This document shows, piece after piece, positions 7,060-15,991 of a DNA stretch of 20,943 bases. A program made the translations under genes and the position numbers. Under the pieces are notes generated by a model. That model did no database searches. It was not told where the DNA came from and saw only the letters and a program-made list of their open reading frames with translations. The stretch is from the NCBI GenBank assembly GCA_002501805.1, contig DAOI01000020.1, positions 23,793-44,735 of the forward strand, read 5' to 3'. Position 1 is the first letter of the stretch; every line of letters starts with the position of its first letter. The stretch is from Euryarchaeota archaeon UBA463. GTDB lineage: Archaea > Thermoplasmatota > Poseidoniia > Poseidoniales > Thalassarchaeaceae.

Positions 7060-10000
7060 TTAGTCGAAGTCTGACTTTCTGATTTGTAGAATTGCAGCCA
7101 CCATACCGAGCAGTAAGAGAGAGAATGTTGAGACTAGTACGATTGAAGACAAATTTTTCGAAATCCAGCTAGAGTCGTCTGAACAACATTCAGAAGTGTA
7201 GACTGAAAATACATGTCCCTGGTCTTCTGGTGGAGTACTAGACAAGAAGATATCAGTGGCCCTTATTTTTATCTCTATTTCTCCCTCGGGAATGGTTGGC
7301 CTGACTGTGAATTCCAGTGAGTAAATTCCATCCCCTGCGACTCTATCACCTGATGTCCCGTCATCTACCATCAGTAGCCATTGCTCAGACTTTCCAATCT
7401 CTGCGAGTCTGCCAATCTTGGCTTGAACAGAAGACACGCCATCATAATCGGAAATCGTAGCCTCGATATGATGTGTAATTTGATCCCCTCCTTCAGAGAC
7501 CATTACAGGGTGAACTAATTCTCCCTGATCGGAAATCAAAGACTGGGGGGCCCCATCTCTCCATACTTCCAGGACAGATAGATTTGGATGTTCATTATCA
7601 ATCCTCAGCACTGAAACTAATCCTGACCCGATGGTGGTTATTTCGGCTCCCTGAGAATCTGACATTCTCAGTGGTATATTTCTCTCACCGGGTGCAATTG
7701 AGGTGGGGACAGAGAATATTCCTGACCAAAGTCCCGAAGACTCCGAAAAATCTAGTGGGAAAAGATCCCCTCCCCATCCCAATAAATCTACTATGACATC
7801 TGAGACCCCATGTCCATCAGTGGCATCGACTGAAATTCCAATATTTTCTCCTCTGATGGCCGACGATTGAGAGAAGGAGGCTGAAGTTACCCTAGGTGGC
7901 AGATTAGCAACACTAATTTCTGCTATTTCACTGACTTCGACCCAGTAATCTATGATTGTGACAGGAATGTAAAAATCTCCAAATTCTAGGCCCTCATGAA
8001 TAATTAGTGATGTCCAGACATCATCATGAATTGTTATATCTCCTTTCATTCCGCTATCAGAAAGATCCACAAGCCCCAGTCCGATAGAAGAAAGATCCAC
8101 AATAACTGCTACTACATCCGTATCTACATCATTGACTAAAACCTCGATATGTGATGCCCCTCCCTCCGTGTGCAAGGATCCCTCTCTGAATCTGACCGAT
8201 TCAAGCGAAGGAGGAGTGTTCTCGTCCGCAGTGATTATTGATGGGTATAGAATTCTATCTACTTTCTGATATTCCTGGAAATAAATATCATTTGATTGGT
8301 TTTCCCCATCTGATTCCAATGTTATCCATCTAGAAACCTCGTACAGGAGACCCGATAGCGGGCCTTCGTTAACAAAAAATCCTGAGGCCATTGTCTCTTC
8401 GAATTCAAATCTTCCAGTCCATTCAGCCGCTTCAACAATATGGCCATCCATCTCTTTGTCGGCGATTGAATTGATTGTTACCTCAAGAGTATTGGAAGGA
8501 TTTCCCAATAGGACAAACCTATCTCCTGGAACCACATTCTGAGGTGACTTTCCACTCTCTCTTGAAATCTGGTTAGAGATCAGTGGACTAGCTTCTGGCC
8601 TAGTAGGCTGTTCAATAATTGGCGATTCTGGGGGGAATTCATCTGAAACAGTACCATTGTCCTCTACATACTGTAGTCTGACAGTCCTGTTCCTCCAGTC
8701 TTCCTGAGGGACTGTGAATTCATATGTCAGATTATGCTCTGCCCCGAACTCTTGAGATATTGGCCCGAAAGGAGTTGCTGAAACATTGAACCAGAACTCA
8801 TTTTGAATTTTATCAACCTCGTATCTAACACCCTCTGAATTCTCCTGTATTCCCGAGTCTACTATCTGTCTTACTAAACCGAAGCTTCCCTCTGCATCGC
8901 CATCATAGGTCCCGTCGACAATTATGGTATCTGATACTGTCTCACCTCCTGAGGACTCCAGATGAATCAGAGGGATGGTGCCATTCACGTCTATGCTAAA
9001 CTGATCATCCTCGATCTCGAATCCAAATTCGCCTCCGCCGGTTGCTCTGAAGAGCTGTTCTTCACGAGTATCATCAGACCACCTCTCTCTAATTATTAGA
9101 TCATCTAGCTCGAATGAGAAGAAGTCTGAGGCTCCTGAGATTCTCATTGATGCATTGGCCTCTAGCTGGAAATTCTGAGCTCTTCTCTGACCGTCCTCGT
9201 CCAATGATTCAAAGAAGAAGGTATGAATTTCGCCAAATCCTCCACCTGAACTATTATTATCGCCACCATTGAAAGATAGCCATCCATTGCCCTCAATCGT
9301 AATTCTCTCAGACAATTCGTCATCTTGCCATGAGCGATTAATTGTGGCGCTACTGACTGAAATCTCAGCAGTGAAACCTTCTTCATAGTCTCCTTCCGAA
9401 TACCCTTCCCTCAGAACCATGGTACCGTTACCAATCATCTCAAAATCTTGAGCTATGAGCTCATCGCCATCATATGTTTCATTCAACCAGACTCTGTCTA
9501 AAGAGAGGTCGAGCATGATTCCGTTTGAGCCATTCATTGTGTTCATCTGGAGTGAGCCGTTCCCTAGTTCATTGGATTCTAAGATATCTCCCTGTCTCTT
9601 TTCCCAGCCCCTCCCCTCAAAATCGATATTCTGATTTCCAGAGTCCACTCCTTCGAGTGACCAGACGGTCTCCCTTGTGATCTCATGATCCTCGATTGGT
9701 TGATTCCAATTGGTAACGGTTACAGACCTTGTACATGTAGACTCCAAGCTAGAGAAGTTTACGAAAATTTTGTCGCCGAAAAATGGTTGAGATTCTAGCT
9801 CAATGTCTACCTCCCCCCCGGCACTAATGTATGAGATGTTAAGAGGGGATATCTCGCTGTCTAAACCTACATGAGTAGCATTGACAGAAACGCCACTTGG
9901 AGAAGAACCGGGAGAAAATTCAGGATCAAAAACTACACGATATCTGTGGATATGACCGACTGAGAAAAATTGTCCTTCCTCATCTGGTTCCTCCAACCAA

Positions 10001-10152
10001 TTAACCTGATAGTCCCAATCAACCAGAATCTCACATTCCCTGATTACTGATGACTGGCCCGAAACCATACTAGTAGGAATACTGAGTAACAATATTGATG
10101 TCAATAGAATCGCCAATTTTGACTGGAGCGGCTCCGTACTCAAATCAACCAC
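7060..10152 (-). CDS. Large secreted, membrane-anchored surface protein with Ig-like domains
   Basis: About 1030 residues. An N-terminal hydrophobic stretch ending in MVSGQ is a likely signal peptide, and a single C-terminal helix (last 30 residues, LSSIVLVSTFSLLLLGMVAAI) is followed by a basic tail, so nearly the whole protein faces outward. It is rich in Asp, Glu, Ser and Gly, with more than a dozen NxS/T sequons, typical of an N-glycosylated archaeal envelope protein. The second half has repeated Ig-like units, including NTPPSLESV, LPPRVTSASF and the GDRVAGDGIYSLEF pattern. The first half repeats beta-rich units I do not recognise. The start is uncertain: no ATG precedes the signal peptide. 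GTG at 10152 is used here; TTG at 10164 or 10143 are alternatives. All lie at the end of the acyltransferase gene, which suggests translational coupling. Adhesion or envelope function is inferred. Confidence 0.85.
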   Translation of the reverse strand: MVDLSTEPLQSKLAILLTSILLLSIPTSMVSGQSSVIRECEILVDWDYQVNWLEEPDEEGQFFSVGHIHRYRVVFDPEFSPGSSPSGVSVNATHVGLDSEISPLNISYISAGGEVDIELESQPFFGDKIFVNFSSLESTCTRSVTVTNWNQPIEDHEITRETVWSLEGVDSGNQNIDFEGRGWEKRQGDILESNELGNGSLQMNTMNGSNGIMLDLSLDRVWLNETYDGDELIAQDFEMIGNGTMVLREGYSEGDYEEGFTAEISVSSATINRSWQDDELSERITIEGNGWLSFNGGDNNSSGGGFGEIHTFFFESLDEDGQRRAQNFQLEANASMRISGASDFFSFELDDLIIRERWSDDTREEQLFRATGGGEFGFEIEDDQFSIDVNGTIPLIHLESSGGETVSDTIIVDGTYDGDAEGSFGLVRQIVDSGIQENSEGVRYEVDKIQNEFWFNVSATPFGPISQEFGAEHNLTYEFTVPQEDWRNRTVRLQYVEDNGTVSDEFPPESPIIEQPTRPEASPLISNQISRESGKSPQNVVPGDRFVLLGNPSNTLEVTINSIADKEMDGHIVEAAEWTGRFEFEETMASGFFVNEGPLSGLLYEVSRWITLESDGENQSNDIYFQEYQKVDRILYPSIITADENTPPSLESVRFREGSLHTEGGASHIEVLVNDVDTDVVAVIVDLSSIGLGLVDLSDSGMKGDITIHDDVWTSLIIHEGLEFGDFYIPVTIIDYWVEVSEIAEISVANLPPRVTSASFSQSSAIRGENIGISVDATDGHGVSDVIVDLLGWGGDLFPLDFSESSGLWSGIFSVPTSIAPGERNIPLRMSDSQGAEITTIGSGLVSVLRIDNEHPNLSVLEVWRDGAPQSLISDQGELVHPVMVSEGGDQITHHIEATISDYDGVSSVQAKIGRLAEIGKSEQWLLMVDDGTSGDRVAGDGIYSLEFTVRPTIPEGEIEIKIRATDIFLSSTPPEDQGHVFSVYTSECCSDDSSWISKNLSSIVLVSTFSLLLLGMVAAILQIRKSDFD

Positions 10153-11389
10153 CCAATATCGCAAGCGATAGCATTAGTACAATAACCATTCCTAACGTCA
10201 GACTGTGTGAAAATAATGCGAAAAGAACAGTCAATGGCCTTTCTTGAGTTGAGTTGAAGGGGAATAGTTGCATTACCTTTTCTTGTCCGCCCCTAATTCC
10301 AAAAAATGGCCTGAATAATGATGCTCTCCTAACTATCTCGAAACAGACCAAGACGCCAACAATAAGCAGGGGAGTGGCAATAATCATTGCAGGAAAGAAT
10401 CCAACTCCAAGTATGGCAAGAATTGCTATCATTGGTATGGTAACGTGCATGTGAACGATATATGTTGGATAAACTGACTCGTTCAGATATGCCAGATATT
10501 TGTTGGGATGATTGAGAAGCTTTGATGACCACGTGAAAATGAGCAAGCACCAAAACCATGCATGGAAGGACTGTATGATAGACGCCATTGTAGCATTAAA
10601 CGAGAACGGAGGATATCCTTCGTCCACCCAGCCTCCTTCCATGACATCAGGAATTCCGCTTGTATTGCTAACAATAAACCATGACACTGCTAAAATAGGC
10701 GTCAAAATAGATGATGAAATCCTGATCTTATCTAATGCTTCGAAGTACTCATTCCTCACAGAAATCATAAGGAAGCCAAATAGAAAATATATCATATATC
10801 GAGGAAATTCCCACCACATACCTACCTCTCCAAATTCCCAGGGTTTGAACAGTATTCCGTTTATTGACAGGACAATAGGAGGAATAATCAGAATTCCAAG
10901 ACCTGCTCTAATATTCATAGCTGATCGAGTCATTCGCATCATGAGACCTTCTGGGTTTGCCTTCACATGAAAGAAAAATGGTGTCAGGATGATCGAGTAA
11001 ATTAGTAAATTATAGACAAACCAGAGATGGGCATAAGGCATTTCCTCACTACCTGGGAAAACTGTAAACAGTAGAGTCGTCTTCTCAGTAAACTCAAAAA
11101 TTCCGAAAAAAAGGATGTAGACAGTGAAAAGCAACGGAAGGCCCAGTCTTGACCCTCTCTCTCTGACATACTGTTTCCATGTTCTTCTTCTAAGGGCGAA
11201 GGCGGTACCCATGCCAGAGATTACGAATAATGCGGCTAGTCTCCATTGGTGCATTACTGAGACTATGAAGTAGTACGGAAGAGCAAGTAGGCCCTCTGGC
11301 TGGTAAGGATAGAAGACCACAAAGTGGAACCAAATCAGTAGGCCAAATAGAATAACTCTGAGCCAGTCCACATCATGGCGCCTCTCCAT
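10145..11389 (-). CDS. Acyltransferase-3 family integral membrane acyltransferase
   Basis: A 414-residue polytopic protein of about ten helices in the acyltransferase-3 (OafA/OpgC-like) family, which moves acetyl or succinyl groups from the cytoplasm onto cell-surface sugars. Landmarks are DWLR near the N-terminus (8-11) with the family histidine H22, FVISGMGTAFALRRR (55-69), the basic loop with RERGSRLGLPLLF (76-88), HLWFVYNLLIY (121-131) and the late YIVHMHV segment. I start it at the ATG at 11389, two codons after the upstream gene's stop (4-base gap). A longer frame from 11473 would overlap that gene by 80 bases and adds no conserved sequence. It ends inside the start region of the large surface protein. 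The shared operon suggests that the acyl acceptor is an envelope glycan, possibly on that protein (inference). Confidence 0.9.
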   Translation of the reverse strand: MERRHDVDWLRVILFGLLIWFHFVVFYPYQPEGLLALPYYFIVSVMHQWRLAALFVISGMGTAFALRRRTWKQYVRERGSRLGLPLLFTVYILFFGIFEFTEKTTLLFTVFPGSEEMPYAHLWFVYNLLIYSIILTPFFFHVKANPEGLMMRMTRSAMNIRAGLGILIIPPIVLSINGILFKPWEFGEVGMWWEFPRYMIYFLFGFLMISVRNEYFEALDKIRISSSILTPILAVSWFIVSNTSGIPDVMEGGWVDEGYPPFSFNATMASIIQSFHAWFWCLLIFTWSSKLLNHPNKYLAYLNESVYPTYIVHMHVTIPMIAILAILGVGFFPAMIIATPLLIVGVLVCFEIVRRASLFRPFFGIRGGQEKVMQLFPFNSTQERPLTVLFALFSHSLTLGMVIVLMLSLAILGG

Positions 11390-11393
11390 AGTA

Positions 11394-11810
11394 TCAGAAT
11401 AGAGGCTCTTCGTAGTCATCATCTTCGCCTGATCTTTCCTTCCATAAGGAAACCGGGACATCGTCATACACATCTGAGTAGGGATCCTTATCTTTCTGGT
11501 TCAGTAATGCTGCTTCTGCGGCCGCTCTAGCAAACTCCTCTGCATTGGCTTTAAACTTCCAATAGTGAATCCTCCACTCTCTTCCGTCCCAGAGCGTTGT
11601 TTCCTCTGACTCTGTTGTCAATAGATCGTAATCTTGGAGTTGGTAGAACAGGTTTCTATCAGTAGGCTCCAGAGCATTGTCAATAATCCTATTTGAGAAG
11701 CCGAAGAAACCTAGGGCATGCTCAGCGATTGACTCTGCGACGACTACTTCCATATCAGAGTCTACCTTGCTTCTGATTGCAGAAGTAAGTTGTGCTAGTG
11801 TCAAACCCAT
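11394..11810 (-). CDS. Conserved small archaeal protein, probable DUF6015-type
   Basis: A 138-residue soluble acidic protein. The core from about 25 to 90 contains AEHALGFFGFSNRIIDN, LEPTDRNLFYQLQDYDLL and EETTLWDGREWRIHYW. I recall this pattern from an archaeal family of unknown function, which I believe is annotated DUF6015. The predicted helices followed by a strand pair resemble a small winged-helix unit, but I see no recognition-helix signature. The C-terminal 30 residues are acidic and low in complexity. It is the first gene of a minus-strand run with the acyltransferase (4-base gap) and the surface protein, and it is divergent from the ureohydrolase gene. A regulatory role for the operon is possible but unsupported by a motif. 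The ATG at 11810 is the only early start that keeps the whole conserved core. Confidence 0.75.
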   Translation of the reverse strand: MGLTLAQLTSAIRSKVDSDMEVVVAESIAEHALGFFGFSNRIIDNALEPTDRNLFYQLQDYDLLTTESEETTLWDGREWRIHYWKFKANAEEFARAAAEAALLNQKDKDPYSDVYDDVPVSLWKERSGEDDDYEEPLF

Positions 11811-11933
11811 CGAGACGCCCCCCAGACATGCTTACAGGGGAGGGCGCTCTATTTCAACGGTCTCACTGAACACTTCAAAATCAGGGGATTATGTATGCGA
11901 AGTCGTTATTCTACATTACAGAGACGAGGGTGC
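11811..11933. promoter_or_regulatory. Divergent spacer before agmatinase-type gene, with its ribosome binding site
   Basis: These 123 bases separate the small archaeal gene (minus) from the ureohydrolase (plus). GAGGGTG at 11926-11932 lies just before the ATG at 11934 and decides that start against an upstream in-frame ATG at 11895, which has no such element. ATTATGTAT (about 11889-11897) is a possible TATA element on the plus strand. I see no repeats or other structure. Confidence 0.45.
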
Positions 11934-12869
11934 ATGGAGAATGATGGGCGAGCTGGTTTCCTGGGGCTTGAGGAGAGTATTGAAGGACCATGGGACGTTG
12001 TGATTCTTCCAATACCTTTCGAGATGACCACTAGCTGGATTGAAGGTACGAAGATGGGCCCCTCGGCTTGCATAGATGCCAGTTCTCAGGTCGAATTGTA
12101 TGACCCTCTACTTTCCGAAGAGCTCCCCTGTGGCCTTTCATTCCATACTGCAGAGCCATGGAGTTCTGAAGCTGGAACCCTAATGGAGCAGTTAGACTCA
12201 ATCCGTGAATACTTCTCAGAGTGGGTAGGAGGAATATTTCCTATGATACTCGGAGGTGAGCATGGCATCTTACCTCCGATTATGGAAGCATTATCGGATC
12301 ACCCTGAATTACAGGGAGACCTCTCTCGATTGACGCTTATTCAAATTGATGCACATGCTGACCTCAGAGATGAGCTACAAGGAGAGAGATACTCCCATGG
12401 GACTGCTATCAGGAGATCGCTTGACGCGGGTGTTGGAAGGGTCATTCAGATTGGTACTAGAGCCCTGTCCAAGGAAGAGGCGAAATTTTCACTGGAAGAC
12501 GAAAGGGTAGAGACATGGTATGCCAGAGATATACTAGGCATCCTAGAGGGAGGCGGAGGTTGGAAAGACATGCTCGGGTGTATTGCAGAAATTGATGGAG
12601 CTGTCTGGATTACCTTCGATATAGATGGGCTTGATGGGAAGTTAGTACCATCTACCGGTACTCCGGTTCCTGGGGGCCTATCTCATTGGGCCGCAGTTGA
12701 AGTAATAGAGAGTATCTTTTCTTCTCCAAGCGTCAAGGTTCTGGGAGCAGATGTAAACGAGATAGCGCCTGGAAAGGACGGTCCTCTGACCGAATTCAAT
12801 GCCGCACTGATTGCAACCAAGATTATTTCGTGCCATATTGCGAGATTTCTGAGCGAAACAGGAGAATGA
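11934..12869 (+). CDS. speB: Agmatinase-family ureohydrolase
   Basis: A 311-residue manganese enzyme of the arginase/agmatinase family, expected to split agmatine (or a related guanidino compound) into putrescine and urea in the cytosol. All six metal ligands are present: H110 in GGEH, D139, H141 and D143 in DAHADLR, and D229 and D231 in FDIDGLD. SHGTA (154-158) and STGTPVPGG (240-248) complete the active-site blocks. The ATG at 11934 is chosen over 11895 because of the adjacent ribosome binding sequence and because family similarity begins after it. Arginase, guanidinobutyrase or formiminoglutamase activity cannot be excluded from motifs alone. The neighbouring peptidases suggest a nitrogen-recovery setting. 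The M14 carboxypeptidase gene begins 28 bases downstream on the same strand. Confidence 0.85.
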   Translation: MENDGRAGFLGLEESIEGPWDVVILPIPFEMTTSWIEGTKMGPSACIDASSQVELYDPLLSEELPCGLSFHTAEPWSSEAGTLMEQLDSIREYFSEWVGGIFPMILGGEHGILPPIMEALSDHPELQGDLSRLTLIQIDAHADLRDELQGERYSHGTAIRRSLDAGVGRVIQIGTRALSKEEAKFSLEDERVETWYARDILGILEGGGGWKDMLGCIAEIDGAVWITFDIDGLDGKLVPSTGTPVPGGLSHWAAVEVIESIFSSPSVKVLGADVNEIAPGKDGPLTEFNAALIATKIISCHIARFLSETGE

Positions 12870-12897
12870 TTGTATCTCGGTACTGCCTCAGTGAGGT

Positions 12898-14373
12898 ATG
12901 CGTCAATGGTTGACTGCCTTAGTTCTGTCATCGTTGATGGTGGCCTCAGCATCTCCTTTGGTTTCTGCTCAGATTGGTCAGCCGGATATTATCCAGGAGC
13001 ATTGGTATCACTCCTACGCAACCCTAACTCTAGATCTCAATGAGTGGTCAGATGACTATCCTGAAATCGTCGAGATGTTCAGCATAGGACAGACTGAACT
13101 AGGAAGAGAGATTTGGATGTTGCAAATCTCTGATTGGGAGGGTGGTGCTTGTTTGTCGGGAGAATTCGAGGGGTGTGAGCACTTCAAGGAAATTGACGAA
13201 GGTGAGCTGGAACGGAAAGAAGTGGTGTACATAGATGGGGGCCATCATGGAAATGAGCACTTAGGTACTGAGCTCGCCTTCCTAGTAGCGGAATACTACA
13301 TCGAGGGCTGGGCAAATGGGGACCAATCGGTAATCGATATATTGGCTACGACTGAGTTACATATCCTAATCATGCTTAATGCAGACGGAAATGACTTTGA
13401 TACAAGATGGAACGTCAATCAAGTTGATTTGAACAGGAACTACGACCACTACTGGAACACCTGTGATTCCACGCAACCTGGAAGTTCGGCATTCAGTGAG
13501 TCGGAGACTCTTGCTAATTCTATTTACATGAACGAAGTAGTTCCTGATGCCGACCTATACATCACAATGCACACTGGGGTTTGGATAATGCTCTACCCAT
13601 GGGGCAAGTGGCCAGAGCAGCCTTCTGACTGGGAAATGTATCACCATATTAGAGATGAGGTGAATTCAAATATTTCTGAAATCCCTATTCGTAACGCTAA
13701 CCAAGGACTCTATCCGAACTGTGGAACCAGTCGAGATTACGGCTACGGTGTCATGGGATACCCGACGTTCACTTTCGAGACCGATGATGAGCAGTTTCTA
13801 CTAGGGACAGTTGAAGCCCTCTCAGACAGATTAGGTGAGGAGCTGGATGTTATGCATTACCTCATCGAGAATGTATGGTACTGGAGAGCTCGTCTTGTTG
13901 TCGACTCCTTGGAGGTCGAAGACGGAAAGGTGCGTCTAAGCGTTTCAAACCTAGGCCATTCGAGTACGTCAAATGCAACCCTTCTATACTTCGAGGATGA
14001 GGATTCGATGGAGTTTTGGCTTCCTGGGTCGAATGAACCTATGGAAGCGACAGGGGCTATGGACATTCATGAGAGACGATCAGATTTCAACTTCTCAGTG
14101 CCCGGTTACGGCTTCGCAGTCAATGCCACGAATAGTACGGTCACGACCCTAGATTTCACTGGTGCTCCGATTTCTAGTGACGGACTTTGGGCCCTCTACT
14201 ATCAGAAGAGAGTGATAGATTCCTCGATGTGGACTAGCGAATTAGTCGATGAGGGAGTTGCAGAGGTGAAGGCTGATGATTCGGGGCTTCTTCCAGCTCC
14301 TGCGATGCTGCTTGTCTTCATCGCATTCGCTCTTGCAGCAATTAATGGAAGAAATACTAGATTTGAGCAATAA
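12898..14373 (+). CDS. Secreted, membrane-anchored zinc carboxypeptidase (M14)
   Basis: A 491-residue extracellular peptidase that should remove C-terminal amino acids from peptides. Signal peptide 1-24 ends LVSA before Q25. The zinc ligands are H117 and E120 (HGNE) and H225 (TMHTG). The substrate-binding pair is in LNRNYD, and the catalytic glutamate is E294 in FTFET. A beta-rich domain of about 100 residues follows the catalytic part, consistent with the transthyretin-like add-on of many M14 enzymes. A C-terminal helix (about 465-482) preceded by GLLPAPAM ends in a short polar, charged tail, so the enzyme is probably held at the outer face of the membrane. It lies 28 bases behind the ureohydrolase. 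GAGGT sits directly against the ATG, too close for an efficient ribosome binding site, so TTGTATC about 25 bases upstream may instead drive a leaderless transcript. Confidence 0.9.
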   Translation: MRQWLTALVLSSLMVASASPLVSAQIGQPDIIQEHWYHSYATLTLDLNEWSDDYPEIVEMFSIGQTELGREIWMLQISDWEGGACLSGEFEGCEHFKEIDEGELERKEVVYIDGGHHGNEHLGTELAFLVAEYYIEGWANGDQSVIDILATTELHILIMLNADGNDFDTRWNVNQVDLNRNYDHYWNTCDSTQPGSSAFSESETLANSIYMNEVVPDADLYITMHTGVWIMLYPWGKWPEQPSDWEMYHHIRDEVNSNISEIPIRNANQGLYPNCGTSRDYGYGVMGYPTFTFETDDEQFLLGTVEALSDRLGEELDVMHYLIENVWYWRARLVVDSLEVEDGKVRLSVSNLGHSSTSNATLLYFEDEDSMEFWLPGSNEPMEATGAMDIHERRSDFNFSVPGYGFAVNATNSTVTTLDFTGAPISSDGLWALYYQKRVIDSSMWTSELVDEGVAEVKADDSGLLPAPAMLLVFIAFALAAINGRNTRFEQ

Positions 14374-14378
14374 TTTAT

Positions 14379-14400
14379 GCTCTATACTAATAATTAGAGC
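14379..14400. repeat. Short inverted repeat after carboxypeptidase gene
   Basis: GCTCTA (14379-14384) and TAGAGC (14395-14400) can pair around a 10-base AT loop, six bases after the carboxypeptidase stop. It could be a weak 3'-end hairpin. No T-run follows, so I do not call it a terminator. The rest of the 94-base spacer up to pepA is AT-rich and shows nothing further that I can support. Confidence 0.3.
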
Positions 14401-14467
14401 TCTAAACTGATATTTTGAGACAGAATTATTTGTAAACTAGTTACTAATCGGGTAGTTCGGGCTATTT

Positions 14468-15991
14468 ATGGAGATAAGCAATAGTGAATTTATCAGCTTA
14501 GGCACGCAATTGATTTTACCAGTATTTGAAGATACTAAGAAAGCCCCTAATAACTCACTAAATGGGCTAAATAGAAGTCAGAGAGGATTAGTCAGGGACG
14601 TACTCGGATCAGATGGTTTCGAAGGTAAGAAGGGAACTAGAATGTCCTTGTGGACACCTGGTTGTAACATCATCCTAGTGGGCATGGGAGATAGAGAGGG
14701 CATGAGTCACAAGATGGCTAGGAATGCCGGAGCCAGACTAATCTCATCTTTGTCGAAGAAGAAGGGAACTGATTTGACAGTTAGATTCACCACTGGCTGG
14801 ACAGGGGATAGAATGGTGGACTTTGCTGAGGGTATGATGCTTCGAGACTATGAGTTCTTGGAGCATCAGGAGAAACCCGATGATCATATTGAAGAAGAAT
14901 GGAAGGTTGATTTTCAAGCTAGTAGCCGTTACCATGAGAAGCTCAGTGTTGAGCTCCTAAATGTACAGTCTGTGGTAAAGGGCGTCCATACGGCACGTGA
15001 TTTGGGCAATGAGCCTGCTAATGTTCTCTATCCGATGGAGTACGCTAGAAGAGCGCAAGAATGGGCCAAGGGGAAGAAAAACGTAAGAGTTGAGGTTTAT
15101 GATTGGGAAAAACTGCATGAGCTTGGAATGGGTGGACTAATCAACGTCGGGAAGGGGAGCGATCAGAAGCCCTGTATGGTATTATTTACATTGAATCCTG
15201 ATGAGGACGAGGGAGTCAGGAGACCATGTATCGTAGGCAAGGGAATTACTTTTGATACTGGGGGCATCTCCATTAAACCCACCAGTGGGATGTGGGATAT
15301 GAAGTATGATATGTGTGGTGCCGCTACTGTTTTTGGCCTTATGGAAGCCCTCTATGAAACTGGATACTCTAGGCGAGTAAATGGAATATCCTGTCTTGCT
15401 GAGAATATGCCGGGATCTGGTGCTTACAGACCTGGTGATGTATTCAAGACATATTCCGGAAAAACTGTAGAGGTCTTCAGTACAGATGCTGAAGGGAGAA
15501 ATGTCCTCTCAGATGGACTTTGGAAGGCAGGTGAGCTCGATCCTGAGTACATCATAGACCTAGCCACACTAACTGGAGCGGTAATTGTGGCATTGGGTAA
15601 CCAGATTTCTGGAATGTGGTCGAACAATGATGATTTGGCTAAGAGTCTAAAAACAGCCGCTGAAAGAAGTGGTGAGCCAGTTTGGAGGATGCCTTTGAAT
15701 AATCAATTCCGCAAGTACATGACTGACTCAGCATTCGCAGACATAAGAAATGGCTCCATTGGTGGAAGAGCTGGTTCTTCAAACACCGCCGCCGCATTCT
15801 TGGAGTTCTTCGTCCCAAATAGAGGATTTACCGAAGAAGGAGAGAAGATTCCTTGGGCTCATCTTGACATTGCAGGATCAGCATGGGGGCCTGGTTCAAA
15901 GGCCCGCTCAGAGGGAGATAACCCCTTATTCCAGTTTGGTACCTCTGGAATACATGTTAGGACCCTGCACAGGATGATCACGGAAAGCTAG
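14468..15991 (+). CDS. pepA: Leucyl aminopeptidase, M17 family (PepA)
   Basis: A 507-residue cytosolic two-metal aminopeptidase that frees N-terminal residues from peptides, normally as a hexamer. The catalytic C-terminal half carries the metal ligands with the exact spacing of bovine lens aminopeptidase: K258 and D263 (GKGITFDTGG), D281 (MKYDM), and D340 and E342 (STDAEGR). Active-site K270 and R344 are also present. The N-terminal half (1-170) is more variable, as usual for M17. It follows the secreted carboxypeptidase on the same strand after 94 bases and can complete the breakdown of imported peptides. It has no signal peptide. Its stop codon TAG directly touches the convergent dnaK stop with no base between. 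Confidence 0.96.
   Translation: MEISNSEFISLGTQLILPVFEDTKKAPNNSLNGLNRSQRGLVRDVLGSDGFEGKKGTRMSLWTPGCNIILVGMGDREGMSHKMARNAGARLISSLSKKKGTDLTVRFTTGWTGDRMVDFAEGMMLRDYEFLEHQEKPDDHIEEEWKVDFQASSRYHEKLSVELLNVQSVVKGVHTARDLGNEPANVLYPMEYARRAQEWAKGKKNVRVEVYDWEKLHELGMGGLINVGKGSDQKPCMVLFTLNPDEDEGVRRPCIVGKGITFDTGGISIKPTSGMWDMKYDMCGAATVFGLMEALYETGYSRRVNGISCLAENMPGSGAYRPGDVFKTYSGKTVEVFSTDAEGRNVLSDGLWKAGELDPEYIIDLATLTGAVIVALGNQISGMWSNNDDLAKSLKTAAERSGEPVWRMPLNNQFRKYMTDSAFADIRNGSIGGRAGSSNTAAAFLEFFVPNRGFTEEGEKIPWAHLDIAGSAWGPGSKARSEGDNPLFQFGTSGIHVRTLHRMITES

Noticed and set aside
8056..8104. Repeated GAAAGATCCACA in the surface protein gene
   Set aside because: A 12-base repeat encoding VDLS twice in a beta-rich domain; consistent with local domain repetition, not with a mobile or regulatory element.
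10512..10970. Plus-strand open frame of 152 codons inside the acyltransferase gene
   Set aside because: Shadow of a membrane-protein gene with clear family motifs on the other strand; no domain or ribosome binding site seen.
14436..14443. ACTAGTTA upstream of pepA, also found at 18498-18505 near the Hsp20-like start
   Set aside because: An 8-base match in two AT-rich spacers, at different positions relative to the genes; chance is a sufficient explanation.
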